Assembly: GCF_026914265.1 (NCBI RefSeq) | Contig: NC_069138.1 | Span: 32,280,131-32,344,130, forward strand | Source: Mya arenaria | Lineage: Eukaryota; Mollusca; Bivalvia; Myida; Myidae | Direction: 5' to 3' | DNA: 64,000 nt | Part shown: in pieces, positions 1 through 12,651 of the stretch | Layout of the letters: each line of letters opens with the position of its first letter | Position numbering within the stretch: the first letter of the stretch is position 1 | The notes under the pieces: model-generated | Told to the model about the DNA's origin: nothing | The model's input: the letters and a program-made list of their open reading frames with translations, nothing else | Databases searched by the model: none | Position numbers and translations under genes: made by a program

Positions 1-3000
1 ACTGACCTACACAGATGAATAGTATCCAATGGTCTGATATTGATTTATTTATAAAAAAATATGGAATTTAGTGATCTATTTACTGACCTGTCTTGTGTCC
101 TGCAGCTTGTAAACGCACTTGAAGTAAATAAAACACATCCGCGAAATATTAATATAAGCATGGCGCTATTCGTCATATTTAATTGGTTAAGTTTATTTAT
201 GTGCATGTTTTCAAAAACGGAAACGGCTTAGGCGACAATTTATACAACATTATACATGCACGCTCCAGGAGGAGCACGTATTAAATCAAAACCACATGAT
301 TAATTAAATACTTGCAATTCTACGGTAGTATATTAGGGAAACACATACAGTTGTATTTATTATTTCGCTTGCTCGGCTTATACCATGATTTAGTAAACCG
401 TTAGGTAATAACAACTTATGGCGCTGGGATAACGTAACATTGAGTGCTCGTAAATATCTCCAGTGAGTTTTTACTTAGCAACCATATATATATATATCGA
501 TAAAAACAACGACAGAAATACACACAACCGAACATGAAACATATATTATTTTATGCGTCTGAGTGAAACGAATAAGAAGACAATTATTTCCCCTTGTAAT
601 GGAATAACCGCCAGGTGGCCTTTTATATGCACGCGTGGTTCATAGGTATGAGTATTTCGTGCACATATGAATGTATAGGCATTCAGCACTGGGAAGCCTA
701 TACGCTCACATCGATACAATTGATTGTAAAATTTTACAAGCAAATGTTTAAGGTGAACGTTTTCTGTTATTATGCAATTTCATTATATGAATGATCTTTT
801 TGTTCTCACTTGTTAACCTAGCGTTGTAATTAACACTTGTATAACTTGATATAGTACGTGTACATGAATCATATAAATGATATGTATTTTATATCTAATT
901 GTTTAGGAGCTTACGGATGATGAGGCCCACATCTAGTGGTACGAGACAAATTCCTAATTCAAATTCAATGTCAGAAAAATCCAGTTTGGCTTTCCATTAC
1001 CTTTTTTAACCCAAAAGTATGTCACTTGAGCTAATCAAGTACTACAGAGGAATTAACAAGCACGTTCTAATGGTTCAACTTAAGCTTGCTTAATACAACT
1101 TCGCGTTCATATCCTCGCACTGAAGTGCAACTACTTGAAGCACTTAACAAATTGTTGTTTTTTCTCGAGAGAACGCCGTCGAAGAATTAGGTCAATTTGA
1201 AATATATTATGTTTTATAAGGTAACCAAATATACATTTTGATGATGAAACATGTGTCAGTATGTGTGTTGAAATACTGCTTATGTTTAAGTTTAAGTCTT
1301 ACTTTAACATAATTTTCATTCATGTCACCGATATAGTTTGTATGGGAAATACAAAAAAATATTAGAACAACGTTCGCTTGGGGTCAAACATCAAAGAAAA
1401 AATCGTAACCAGAAATATTCTTATGACAACATTCTATAGCATTTAATAATTAATTTATGTATCGTCCTTTCACACATCATCACGTCGCACTGCCACACTG
1501 TAGATCTACATATAGTATTGCTTAATAAAAGCAGAAATAAAAAAGCCGTACGAGATAGGTATTGAGAAATTTAATGAAAATGCTGGTAGTAAATGTCTAG
1601 AACAATGGTTATAAAATTAAAACTTTTTCAATAGTACTGATTAAGAGGTGTCTTCTAATTTTAGTCTGTTAGAGAATTTACATCTTTTTTTGTTATTGCT
1701 ACTTATTTTTTTTACAAATTTATACGTGTTGTGTCTTACATACCATTATCGAATTTTATTGAAACAACTACATATTAAAAGTGTATCACAAGCGCAGCAA
1801 TCAGAACAGGTAACATGGTAAAACATTTCGAAATATAAAACATAGCCTTAGTATTTATAAAGGAAAATCACTATAAAAACTATTGATTTTCACTAAAACA
1901 ATCTACGCACATGTCATCATAAAAGTTTTTACAACGTACAGGCAATTCAAACATCTGCAATAAATATGTCAGTCAATTTATTTCGTTAGGCTAAATATTA
2001 AAAATCACGTCTGTTGTAGAATGGCCCAGTAAAGCCAGGCACAGAACTAGCACAGCCAACATTTCAACAGATTAATGCTGCTCAGGGCAATGCAAGATGA
2101 TTACCGACCTCATGTATAAGTAGGATTTTCCTTTAGGCTAAGCATATTTTCTTAGAGTTGTACGATCAACTAATGCAGGGCTGCGGCTAATTCTAATATA
2201 AAACTTATTTTAAGGAAGCTTATATTCATTTTAATAGTAGAACAATGGTATTTTAAGGATGCTTATATTCATATTATTAGTAGTATAATGGTTAGGCTTA
2301 ATCGAAATTTGAAATATGATACATATTGTCAAATTTTACTAGTTAAGGTGACTAAGTATAACTTTAATGAATTACAATTAAATAATTGGTTTTAATTGGA
2401 TATAAGAACATTGTTGTTAACCGGATTACTTGTAATTGATAACTGACCAATGGAGCGAATGAAGTCAAAGATGTATGACCATAAGGTTAGCTTAAGTTCA
2501 GTATTGGATACGAAGCCAGTTCAAATAAGTATATGTCTGTTGCCATTACTATTGTTACATTTAGTACAGGCAAAATGTATTTTGAGTATGAACAATCTTC
2601 AACTGACATGCCAGTTCTTAGAAATGCCACGAGTAATAAGGACCAACGGGGGATCTCATCAACATATCGTACGATGGCTTTTTCGAATGAATATTTATGA
2701 GTGTTATATTGTAGTAAAAACATAAATGTTTGTATGTTTAAAAAAATATAGCTTTATTGGTCGGTTAAGGCAAAGTTTATTTGTTTTCGCGTGTAAGGTT
2801 TGATAAGTGACGCTCGCTAAAATATTTAAGCTAAATTTTATAACCTTACTTTATTCTAATGAACATCCATTTTCAACATAGCCCCACTCCTTGAAACGCG
2901 TATGCAAATACGAGGGTACGAACATCTTTATATAATCAATTATATGTAGGCGCTTTTTACATACCAACCATCATGAACTATCCATGAATAGCCAAAGCAA

Positions 3001-3470
3001 TACGTAAAAGGCATGTTTTTAACATTTGTAACTCAACGATTTCGTCCAACTTCATAACAAAGTGACTTTGTACAGATACCTAGTAGTCAAATACAAACAA
3101 AATCAATTAATACAAAAATATATGGCTCATCAGAGCCAGCATCCCCTGGAAGATAATGAAGAATAAAGAACAACTTATGATCGTCAATGAGTAGCCAATC
3201 CTTCCACTGACTTTCTGAATATTCAGGTGCATGAAGTTAGCTGGCCAGCCGGCAAGCCAAACAGCCGGACGAGTTTTCCAGCCGGAGAATATATTCTCGG
3301 GCAGGAGGTTATTGTATTTGTCCGCAAATAAGAACGTGCAAAAAATATTTTTGTAGTATGGGTAACGCACGTCTGTCGGACAGTATAGTTTATCTCACTG
3401 GGAAATTTCGCTTAAAACACACGGAAAATCCCATAAATAACAACACAAAAACCGCTTTTTGGCTTGGTGT
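1..3470. other. AT-rich region without recognisable gene
   Basis: Both strands hold only short ORFs with no domain I recognise. The region is AT-rich, with a short (AT)n tract near 485-500. Two imperfect direct copies of about 50 bp lie side by side near 2205-2290; each has a TTATTTTAAGGA-type start and ends in AATGG. Nothing else is supported. Confidence 0.5.
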
Positions 3471-6400
3471 GGTTCTCACTAGAGTGAAGTAAGCGGAGTA
3501 CCACCTTGAAGACGTTGCAGGGAACGCATACACCCACAGCCCACTAAAGGTCACTTAATAAGAACACTCTTTAACTCGTTTAAACTACTTGCATATTGGA
3601 CCAAAATATAAAAAAATGGAAAAAAGACATTTTCTGGCTGAGTTTGGTACTGATGACTGAAGTAGGTGGGGTACTAGGTGTTTTATGGGACTTTTACACC
3701 TACTACCCATATAAGAAACCGTATAAAGAAATATCGTAAACTCGTTTAAACTGCTTGAAAAGTCGACCAAATTTCCACAAATTGACACAAAAATCGGCTT
3801 GGTCTTCTACTTAAAGCTGCACTCTCACAGATTTACCGTTTTGACAACTTTTTCATTTTATTTCTTGGAATAAGCCATTTTTGCGCTTATATCTGCAAAC
3901 CAGTGATATAAGACTGCTGACAAAAGACCATATCGCAGATTTTTATATTTCTTTTCGAAAATTAATGTTTTATGGTCAAAGGCGTTACTAACGGTTTAAG
4001 AAATATGCATAAAACATAAATGTTTGAACTTAAATATGAAAATCTGCGACCTGATATTTGTCAGCAATCTTATGTCACTGGATTCCATGCATTTTTGCAT
4101 AAATGAGGTCACTCCAAGTCAAAAATTAAAAAAAAGTTGTCAAAACATTCTACCTGTGAGAGTGTAGATTTAATAGACTGAAGAAGGCGGAACTCTACCA
4201 ATCACCATATGTAGGTCATTATACTGGGAAAGTCGTGTGTTCCTTTACTTTAAACTATTATTGACCATAACTTAACAAAAATCGACACAAAATTCCTATA
4301 CCGGCTAAGTCTGGTACACAGTAGAGTGATGTAGGGGCGGGATTTCACCTAGTAGTTGTTGAAAACGGCATAACACCTCATACTGTTCACTATAGAGGAA
4401 CACCTTGTTAACTTTAAATCACTTACAACGTTTGCCAAAATTCCACAGACATCGACACAGAAACTTTTTTTTCGACTTGGTGTTGTACTTACTACTGAGA
4501 TGCAGGCTGAGTATCACCGAGTAGGTGTTGTAGGGGACACAAACACCTTCCAATTGATATTGTTCACCATACTCGGAATTTTCGTTAACTCGTTTAAAAG
4601 ATGCAAAAGTGACAAAAAATCCACAAAAATGGACCCAAGAACCGTTAATAGTGAAGAAGGCGGAAAACTACCTAGAAGTTTTTGTAGGTGCCTTATACAC
4701 ATACCACCCCATCGTGGTCACCGTTCTGTGAAAGTTGTAAAGTCATTTAAAGCACATGCACATTTGGCCCAAAATAAAAACAAAACCCGTTTTTATGGTA
4801 CGCACTAGAATGAAGTACTTGGAATACATAAAAAATAAAATACATTATATATTCATCATATTAGCTTAAATTTATGAGTCCGGAATTATAAAGCGTAAAA
4901 AAATTATAGCGACATACAAATGTAGTTTGAAATTTTGCAAGCAATTATTGATGGTACACATACTACATGCTTTTATTAATTTATTATTACTATTCAGCTT
5001 ACATGTGTTTATTTATGCATTGATGGTCAGCTATTATCGAATATCTCATAAACTGTATATTGAACGACTTGAGAAACAACTTCCATTCTTAATTTTAGAT
5101 ACTGTCATACATTTCATTGTAGTTTGTAACAATCTCTTAGTGATTTTAGTGTGTCTTATTTGTTCTTAGAACCTCGTAGTAGCTCTAAGTGGATTTAAGC
5201 AGGACCGGTTAAAACGGATTGATTCAGCGTTTAAACCTACATATCTGTTAGTACCTTCGTTTTCATTAGTTTCGTTAATTGTCTGTTAAGCTGTAAAGTT
5301 TCTGTGAAATTGAAGTATTTGAGATATCTTTTCTCTGTTTTAGTTTGAGACACAAGCTTACTGTCTGTATATCCATTTTGCACTTGAATTTCGCAAATAA
5401 ATTAGTTTTGCCTGGAGCTTGTATGTCACCCTCCAAATTGAACATTCTTCAATTAAACATCTCTTTTTTTGGTCAACTTTAAGAGCAACCAATTACAAGA
5501 AATGTTGATTTATATAAATAAAGTTTCCTCATTTAGGATTTACTTTTGATCAACGAGCTAAATCTATTCAGACTACCGCCTTAAACGACACGTTCACCTT
5601 CCACATCATAGGGGTTAACGCTTTGGGTAAACTCGTTATTCTGGCAGGGTAATATATTTGCTAGAATTAAGAAAGCGGAAAACGTCTTCTGTGTGTGGTT
5701 GGGGACATGCCGCCGTACCGTGCCCCACTGATAACAAGCCAAGGAAAACGCATTGAATCACTCAAAATACTCGAAATGTTGGACCCTTATGGTCACAAAT
5801 CCGTAAAGTGGCATAGACTTGGGCAAAATTAGACATAAAACCCGTTTTTAGTTGGGTTTGGTACTCACTACAAGAAAATAGGTGGAATACCACTTAATCA
5901 TTGTTGCATGAAATTAAACCGACTACCAGCACGTATACAACAGCAGTCTTTGAACACTCGTTAACTTGTTCAAAGCATTCTTACAATTTGCACTACAATT
6001 TGCTCAAATTCGACACGAAACACCGGCTTGGACTGGTATTCACTAGAGTGAAGTTGACGGAGTGCCACTTCGTATGTATTGTAGGGGAAACATACACCTT
6101 TTACCCCGTATAGTTCACCATACTGGCAATAAATATTTGATCGTTGAAAACACTTTCAAAATTAATTAAAATTCCACGAAAGTCGCCACAAAAAATCCGG
6201 CTTTGTCTAGTACATGCTAGAGTGAAGTAGGCGGAGTACATTTTAAAAGGTATTATAGAGGATACATCCACCGAACAATCTATCAACCCGTATATGTTCC
6301 TATACTAGGGAAACTCGTTAGCTCGTTAAAATATCTTCCTATGTTCACTTAAACACCACATAAATCGACCCAAAAAAGATATTGGCTGGGTCTTGTTCTT

Positions 6401-6870
6401 ACTAGGATAAAGTAGGAGGAGTTCAACTTGGTAAGTTGTGAAGGGTTCACATACAACTACTATTCGGTTAGGTTACCATACTGGTAAAACTCGTTTACTT
6501 GGTTATACAACTTGGCATAACTTCAAGAATAAACAGTTTTCTGGCACTCACAACAGTGAGGTAGGCGATGTTCCACTTAGAAGGTGTTGAAGGGAACACA
6601 TACATTTCCCACCGCCTAAAGGTCATAATACTTGCACAACTCGTTAACTCATTTTAACAACTTCATAAATCCGCCATAATTCCACACAGACAGTTTTCTG
6701 TTCGAGTCGAGTACTCACTAGGGTTAAGTAGATGAATAATCACTTAGTAGGTGCAATAGAAGGAGACACATACACTTATCATCCCATAATGGTCACTATG
6801 CTGATAAAAGTGTTTAGCTCGTTTTAACCACTTCCAAGGTTCACAAAAAATTGCCTGTGGACACTTGGCG
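3470..6870. repeat. Degenerate satellite-like tandem repeat, period about 170-180 bp
   Basis: A diverged unit recurs in one orientation. Its landmark is ACTAGAGTGAAGTAGGCGGA followed by a TACCACTT-like stretch, a GTTGTAGGGGACACATACAC-like stretch, then CTCGTTAACTCGTTTAA and a GACACAAAAACCGGCTT-like stretch. Landmark copies appear near 3478, 3655, 4175, 4320, 4495, 4650, 4803, 5870, 6048, 6216, 6397, 6548 and 6714. Spacing is roughly 145-180 bp apart from a gap near 4.9-5.6 kb and one inserted MITE (3811-4173). Units share only part of their sequence, so this is an old array. The small ORFs inside it are not genes. Confidence 0.8.
3811..4173. mobile_element. Palindromic MITE, family 1, copy a (TTAA-flanked)
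   Basis: The element begins TTAAAGCTGCACTCTCACAG and ends with the complementary CTGTGAGAGTGTAGATTTAA. The internal sequence is also largely self-complementary (CATAAAACAT, GGTTTAAG and CTGCGA blocks recur in reverse). It is bounded by TTAA on both sides and interrupts the 175-bp satellite, so it is younger than that array. Two more copies lie at 49278-49663 and 53305-53662. It has no coding capacity. TTAA target sites are typical of piggyBac-type transposition; assignment to that group is inference. Confidence 0.8.
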
Positions 6871-7089
6871 TTCGGCTTTAGCTCTGAGGTTTTCATTTTT
6901 GAAGTGGTTTTTGATGTGCCCTAATGTAAACCATTTCCATTTTTTGCAATTATACTTAACCTCTTTTTAATATTGCGTATTAATCGAACAAGTGCTGATA
7001 TTTGTATAGTTGTTTTGCAGCTTCGAAAGCCACATATTTCTGAGAAGTGTTGTATGGACGCTTCATATCATTCCACATTCGAAACATGA

Positions 7090-7581
7090 ATGAACTCGTT
7101 CTCTCTTTTACACATTTCCAGTGCAACCTTAAAGAAGCTGGAAAATTTTAAGGGGCAAATATTGAATGCTTGTTTCAACGTTCACTGTTACGTTGTTATT
7201 ATTGGAAATTGTACTGTATTCTGTACGATTGGGTTGGTGCAATTAATCACCGCCCACTTGGCAAATGCATACATATTGCAAGGTTATCCTATCATTAATC
7301 GCCACGAGTTATTACCAGTTTTGTCAAAAAATACATTAAGGGGTGTCTTAAGAATTGACTTTTATTTTAAGGGGAAAACGATATACCTGTGTCATACAAT
7401 ACGCTGGGTTGCGCATGAAATACAAAAGGTATTGGACATACTAAATATTGATATATATGAATTTGTTCGGTTGTATTCCCCTTCCCCCCTCCCCGTTTTT
7501 ATGAACGACGTTTCGTCATTCCTCTTGACTCTTCTACAACACCATAGAGCCGAAATACTAAAATTAAATTTCCACTCTTAA
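7090..7581 (+). CDS. Unrecognised 163-codon ORF
   Basis: This is an uninterrupted ATG-to-stop frame, long for sequence this AT-rich. The translation has hydrophobic stretches near residues 30-65, a basic and aromatic middle part (residues 105-125) and no motif I recognise. There is no clear splice-site pattern or poly(A) signal linked to it. It lies just past the degenerate satellite. It may be a chance ORF, a remnant of a mobile element, or a single-exon gene. No function is proposed. Confidence 0.2.
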   Translation: MNSFSLLHISSATLKKLENFKGQILNACFNVHCYVVIIGNCTVFCTIGLVQLITAHLANAYILQGYPIINRHELLPVLSKNTLRGVLRIDFYFKGKTIYLCHTIRWVAHEIQKVLDILNIDIYEFVRLYSPSPLPVFMNDVSSFLLTLLQHHRAEILKLNFHS

Positions 7582-10500
7582 CATCTTCGTGCTTATAATT
7601 CAAGTTCACAAAAACAAAATAAAAAATGAATCCCTAACTTCCGAAATTCGAGTTCATTAGTTCTATCGTTTCACACCCACTTAAAAAAACTACTTACATT
7701 CCCGTCAACATCTTCACTTATTCCATGCCAATACTTGTGTTTTCTCAGCAACATTATCGTTCGCTCCTCCCAGGAAGGTCTATTCCACCGTGTTACCCCT
7801 GCAGCACTTTCTTTATAAATATATAACGCAATACAATATGCATTGTTGGAAAATAATTAATGATGGCAAAATTGTAACCGTGTATTTAATAACTGAAAAC
7901 GCAAAAAAATGATTGGGGATGCTAAAAGATTTACTGTGATTAAATATCATCTCATAAGGTAGAAATATAGTGTATTTTGAACTTTTCTTTTAAAGTAAAC
8001 TCGGTATCCTTCATAATAACCATTGCTTTTGACATTTTGTTCATCCTTTTTTGTATATTTAAACAATTGTATCAATTGTGGCAAATTAATTTGGGAGTAA
8101 GAGTGCATCTTTAAGAGAGTATTGTCATTAGATACTTTATATGACTTAATTATTGAGTTCGCTGAAAACATTCGGCTACGCCCACTTGAATGTCAAAAAT
8201 TCTTATGTATTCTAGTAGTTCTTATCAGTCTCCTTTCACTTCTCAAACTCGTGTTGTTCTTCTACTCTCCAAATACATTCGTTTTTATTCAACTTGATCT
8301 TCTGATGTCTAGTTTTCCCGCTTTTACAGGTAATAGATCTGAGAGCGGTCAATTTAATTATTTAATTATTTCATCTTCAATAAAGCGTTTATAGTAATCA
8401 AAGGAGTGATCTTTGATGTAGGCCAATCACACACCTTCTCTACATGGTCAATCTCGATGCCCTTCTCACTCTGATTTTGTACTAAAACCAACTAAATTGA
8501 ATCATATAATCATATAGTCACTCAAACAATACTGTACGAAAATTCCCACGCTTTGTCGTATTCCGTTATCATGTCCAGTTAGTTTCAAAGGAGTTTTGAC
8601 GCAATACCTGAGGTGCATGTATGAGACACACGATACGCCAGGCCCGTAAAGAGTTAGTCGGGCAAAGTATCAAACAACAGCCCTGCTCAAACACAAATTA
8701 ACATATACTTGTCTTATATCATACAAACACGTTTCCGTGTCTTTGTGGTATAAGTTTATGTTATTAAATACTTGTTTTAAATATGCTCATTAAATGAGCA
8801 CCTACTCAAATTAAATCACTTGGTTAATATCTTGACGGTTGATAAACAAACGTTATTTAAAATTGATTACGTTTGGTTTTGAAATTTAATTCTGCAGGTA
8901 AAAACGTTGCATACGTTTTCAATAAATAGCTAGCTGTGTCATTTGTATAGTTAATGTCAAATCTCAAAAATATCGATAACAATGCACTGTATTGAAGTGA
9001 GAACACCTATCTCTTATTTGTAAGATTCTACCAGTCAAATACAAATAATCACGTATGGCCATGTCGTTCACAACATGACGAATTAGGGTTTATTAGTCAT
9101 TGTTTATGTTTGTGATAGGCCATACAATTGTTTAATGCTTATACAATGGATTGCAATGCAGTTAACATATGATGTCTGTATTATACATTTGTAAGTTATC
9201 ATTATTCTCCCCGCTTATATACACACTTACTCCGAACACGGACAGCATATTGTTTAGTTTGTTTGTTAAACTTTTGCAGTAATAATTCATAATAAAATAT
9301 TTAAATTAATTGGTATAAGAACTTTGCGTTATTGCGTACATTCAAAGTAAATAACTAGATTAAAACTTGATATGTCAAATACTATAAACGTAAAACATCT
9401 GTTTCGCCGCTGAAGAAAGTATCCGCGCACGCGTCGTTGAATTTCGTTACAATTATATATAAACTGAAGCTAGTGACAGCTTAAAGCAAATATAGACATG
9501 TCGTCTTTTGTAAATCACCCTTTTTCTTGTTCTTAATGTTAGTACTATTTATTCACTTTTTTAGTATTGTCACATTTGTCGAAATTTGCCATCCATTTTA
9601 ATGGTTCAAATATGTACTCATTTGTTTGGCAAATATCATACTCAACCCTTGCCTCAAAAAATAATTATATTTAACTATTTCTGTGAGAAAACGATTCGAT
9701 TCAAGGGTAAGTAGTCTAACCCAATTTCACCGAGACCCTTGCTGCAGACCGGTCTACCAAACAAGGCGTCGTTATTTATATTATGAAAGCTGATTATAGG
9801 AAACGTCATGGTCAAAACTATTTCTGAGAAATAATGCATTTATTTTCTTGAAATTCATTAAAATCAGCCCATACATTTCAATGCTTTTACTGCCAAATTT
9901 AACGTTTATTTTACTTTACTGAGATAAGTAAATATAAAAGAAAGAAATTAGTTGAAATAAAAGTCATCTGTTTAATTGCTCATATAACATATTGCTGTTG
10001 GTAGGACAGTTAACATAGTTGGAAAAAGAAAGTTCCTTTGCATTGCTTTGGCTGCATATATAATAAGTTGTCGACTCGACACTCATGAATACATAATGGA
10101 AAATATTTGAAAGCAATAAATACGCTTTTGAAATTAAATGATTTCGAAACATTGCAAAAATTGACTGATGTTGTATATCATATTTTATTGAACATTACAA
10201 GTCAAAGGGAAGTAATTATCATACATTAAGTATATGATATGCCTGTATTGGTGCATTCCCGTGACACGACTTCCTCTGTTTATATTGTGTATCCTATGTT
10301 TGTATTGAAGGGCAGAAGGGTCAAAATCAAAACCCTGTATTAAATACATCTTAAATCTGTCGGAGGACATTTCTTTGTTATTCCTCGTAGGATCTTGCAA
10401 ACGTTAGTCCATATATTCTTAATATTTGAGCTCCATTTCCTTATTTTGACAACTTTTTTTTTTTAATTTTCTGTTATTTCTTGTTATTTATATTATCTTA

Positions 10501-10800
10501 AATGACTTTAGGCCACACCAAATTAATAACTTGTTCATCGGATTTCGCGCACTTATTTCTTCAGAATATTTTTACTGTTTTATCACTTGCGCCCACACCA
10601 TCTGAAAAAAAAATGTTATTTTTTTACGAGCGCTAATTTGTTAGGTAGAATGATCGTAACAATTATCAAAGCGCCTGCTCAATCATGCAGCCGCTCTTAT
10701 AAGAGTCAATTAACGATATAGACCCGGATACAAGCGTCTAGATGATCGAGACTAAATTGGCAAAACACTTCTTGATTCTTGAAAATTAGGTCAACAAATG
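7582..10800. other. AT-rich region, no gene recognised
   Basis: Only short, low-complexity ORFs occur on either strand. I see no domain signature, RNA gene or clear tandem repeat here. Confidence 0.4.
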
Positions 10801-10834
10801 ACAATTCTACCACCATTTAAAGTTTGATTAAATT

Positions 10835-11017
10835 TTGGACGAATGTGTTTGCTTTAATTTGGCTCCCGCTACAAGTAAACGTATATATACTGCGCAAGAA
10901 GTGCTGAAATTTATCGTGAATGACAGTGATTATCCAAAGTTTGAAATTGGTTCGGACATGCTTGACGGGAATTCGGATGATTCGGTCATCAATACCTACT
11001 ACACCTGTCCAGATTAA
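10835..11017 (+). pseudogene. Possible piggyBac-like transposase N-terminal fragment
   Basis: The open frame runs about 60 codons to a stop at 11015-11017; it has no ATG at its left edge (first codon TTG). It reads as a compact segment with the motif IYTAQEVLKFI followed by an acidic serine/aspartate stretch (NDSDYPKFE, then DMLDGNSDDS). Many piggyBac-derived transposases start with a short AEEVL-like helix followed by an acidic region, and this resembles that. No catalytic DDD domain follows downstream, so it is at most a fragment. The assignment is by eye and weak. Confidence 0.25.
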
Positions 11018-12350
11018 AACTTCAGGTGTGTATTTGAACTTCTTTGTTGTGTTGCTGTTAATAAAGCAAATATGATGTATTTTTTGTATTATTTTTTTCC
11101 TTCAAAAATAATTATACATTTAATGATTTATACATGTTTGTTTTTATTTTGCTACAGACCAGAGTATAGTGTTTATTTAATTCATATGCTATTCACGTAC
11201 AGTAATAGAAAATACAGTTTGGCCAAGAAACGAGCTATCTAAACTATATATAGAAATCATTCAAGTGTTAAATATTTATGCTGATCGGTTTTTGTCTATG
11301 AAAAAATATTGCATATTCTTGTATTTTCTTGAAATATTTTTTTCATATATTTGACACAATCATAATTTGCAGTACAAAATAAATATAGTTGTCTTTTGTT
11401 TATATGTTTATGTTTTCTATAACTTGTCTTATTTTGAATAAGATATCTAAAATATCACGGAAAATCTGCAAGTTTAAAAAAGATAGGCGTTAAGTTCTGA
11501 GAAAGCCTAAAATCAATCTGTTGCTGGCTGCAATTTTCTGTGACATTTTTCCAGCTGAAATGGTTTACAATAAGGTGTAGGTTTTTTGTAAATTCTCTTC
11601 CAGAACTTAAATGGCTACCAAGGCCAATCGTGTAGTCAAAGCAAGAGTGATAGCTGTAGTTTATATTTGATTGCAAATGCCTAATATATTGATTTTGTGA
11701 GCTATTTTTCAAGTCACCTTGTCTAGTCATTTCCATGGCATGAGATATAACAATGTATTTTAATAGAGAATTTTTTTTTAACAAAGTTTTCCTAAGGAAA
11801 AGTTGAAAACCTAGTTAATAGATTTGGATATGGTTCATTGGGCAGGCAGGTGGCTGTGACCATTGGCGCTTGTGTCCAGGCTTGAACTTAGCCATGCATA
11901 GAGTATTTTGAAAATACTTTTCATAAAGGTTTAAAAAGCTGGAAAACTGGTCTTGAGTTCTCTCATTTATGAAATAGTTCAAAGAAATACATTTGCTTGA
12001 TCTCAAATAGCATTTGTTTGATCTCAAAACTAATGTTTCTATAGAATTATCTTTTAGTGTTATCATTCTTTCACTGGGTGTTATCCTTGCACTGTTTACA
12101 CTATCATAGTTAATGAGTGAATAAAAGTGAGTTAAATGACTATATATATTTGTTCGCTCTTCGCTCGCTCCTCTTTTTTGCTAAATGCAAAACAAATATT
12201 TTTATTATTAATTCGCTCGCTCGCCCTATTATTTTTTTTTGGAAAAAATCCGATGAACAAGTTATCAATTTGGTATGGCCTTATATTGCCAATTCAATTC
12301 ATATGAGTAAAATCATTTGATAGTGTGCTTTGTGCTAAATGCTATTTCTC
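11018..12350. other. AT-rich region, no gene recognised
   Basis: The minus-strand ORFs at 11455-11784 and 11815-12066 show no recognisable domain and no splice or poly(A) context. A stretch near 12140-12230 is enriched in TTCGCTCGCTC-like motifs. Nothing further is supported. Confidence 0.35.
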
Positions 12351-12354
12351 TTTC

Positions 12355-12575
12355 TGTGTGTTTTATTCCGCGTGTTTCATTCCGCGTGTTTCATTCCGCT
12401 CGTTTCAATCCGCGTGTTTCATTCCGCTTGTTTCATACCGTGTGTTTCATTCCGCCTGTTTCATTCCGCTTGTTTCAATGCGTGTGTTTATTCCGCTTGA
12501 TTCATTCCGCGTGTTTTATTCCGTGTATTTCATTCCGCTTGTTTCATTCCGCTTCTTTTATTCCGCTGCTGCTAT
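12355..12575. repeat. 15-bp minisatellite
   Basis: About fourteen to fifteen tandem copies of a 15-bp unit close to TGTTTCATTCCGCGT, with point variants and one slightly shorter unit near 12480-12490. Because 15 is divisible by three, two overlapping frames stay open and encode a five-residue CVFHS/ACFIP-type repeat. This is a by-product of the repeat and not evidence of a protein. Confidence 0.85.
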
Positions 12576-12651
12576 ACAGTTTGTTTATATCAGGTACGAG
12601 CTTACTGTAAGAATTTATTACCTAGCTCGGCCGAGTCGGTATATAATATAA

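Noticed and set aside
12317..12651. Two overlapping ORFs with CVFHSACFIP repeats
   Set aside because: Translation of a 15-bp minisatellite.
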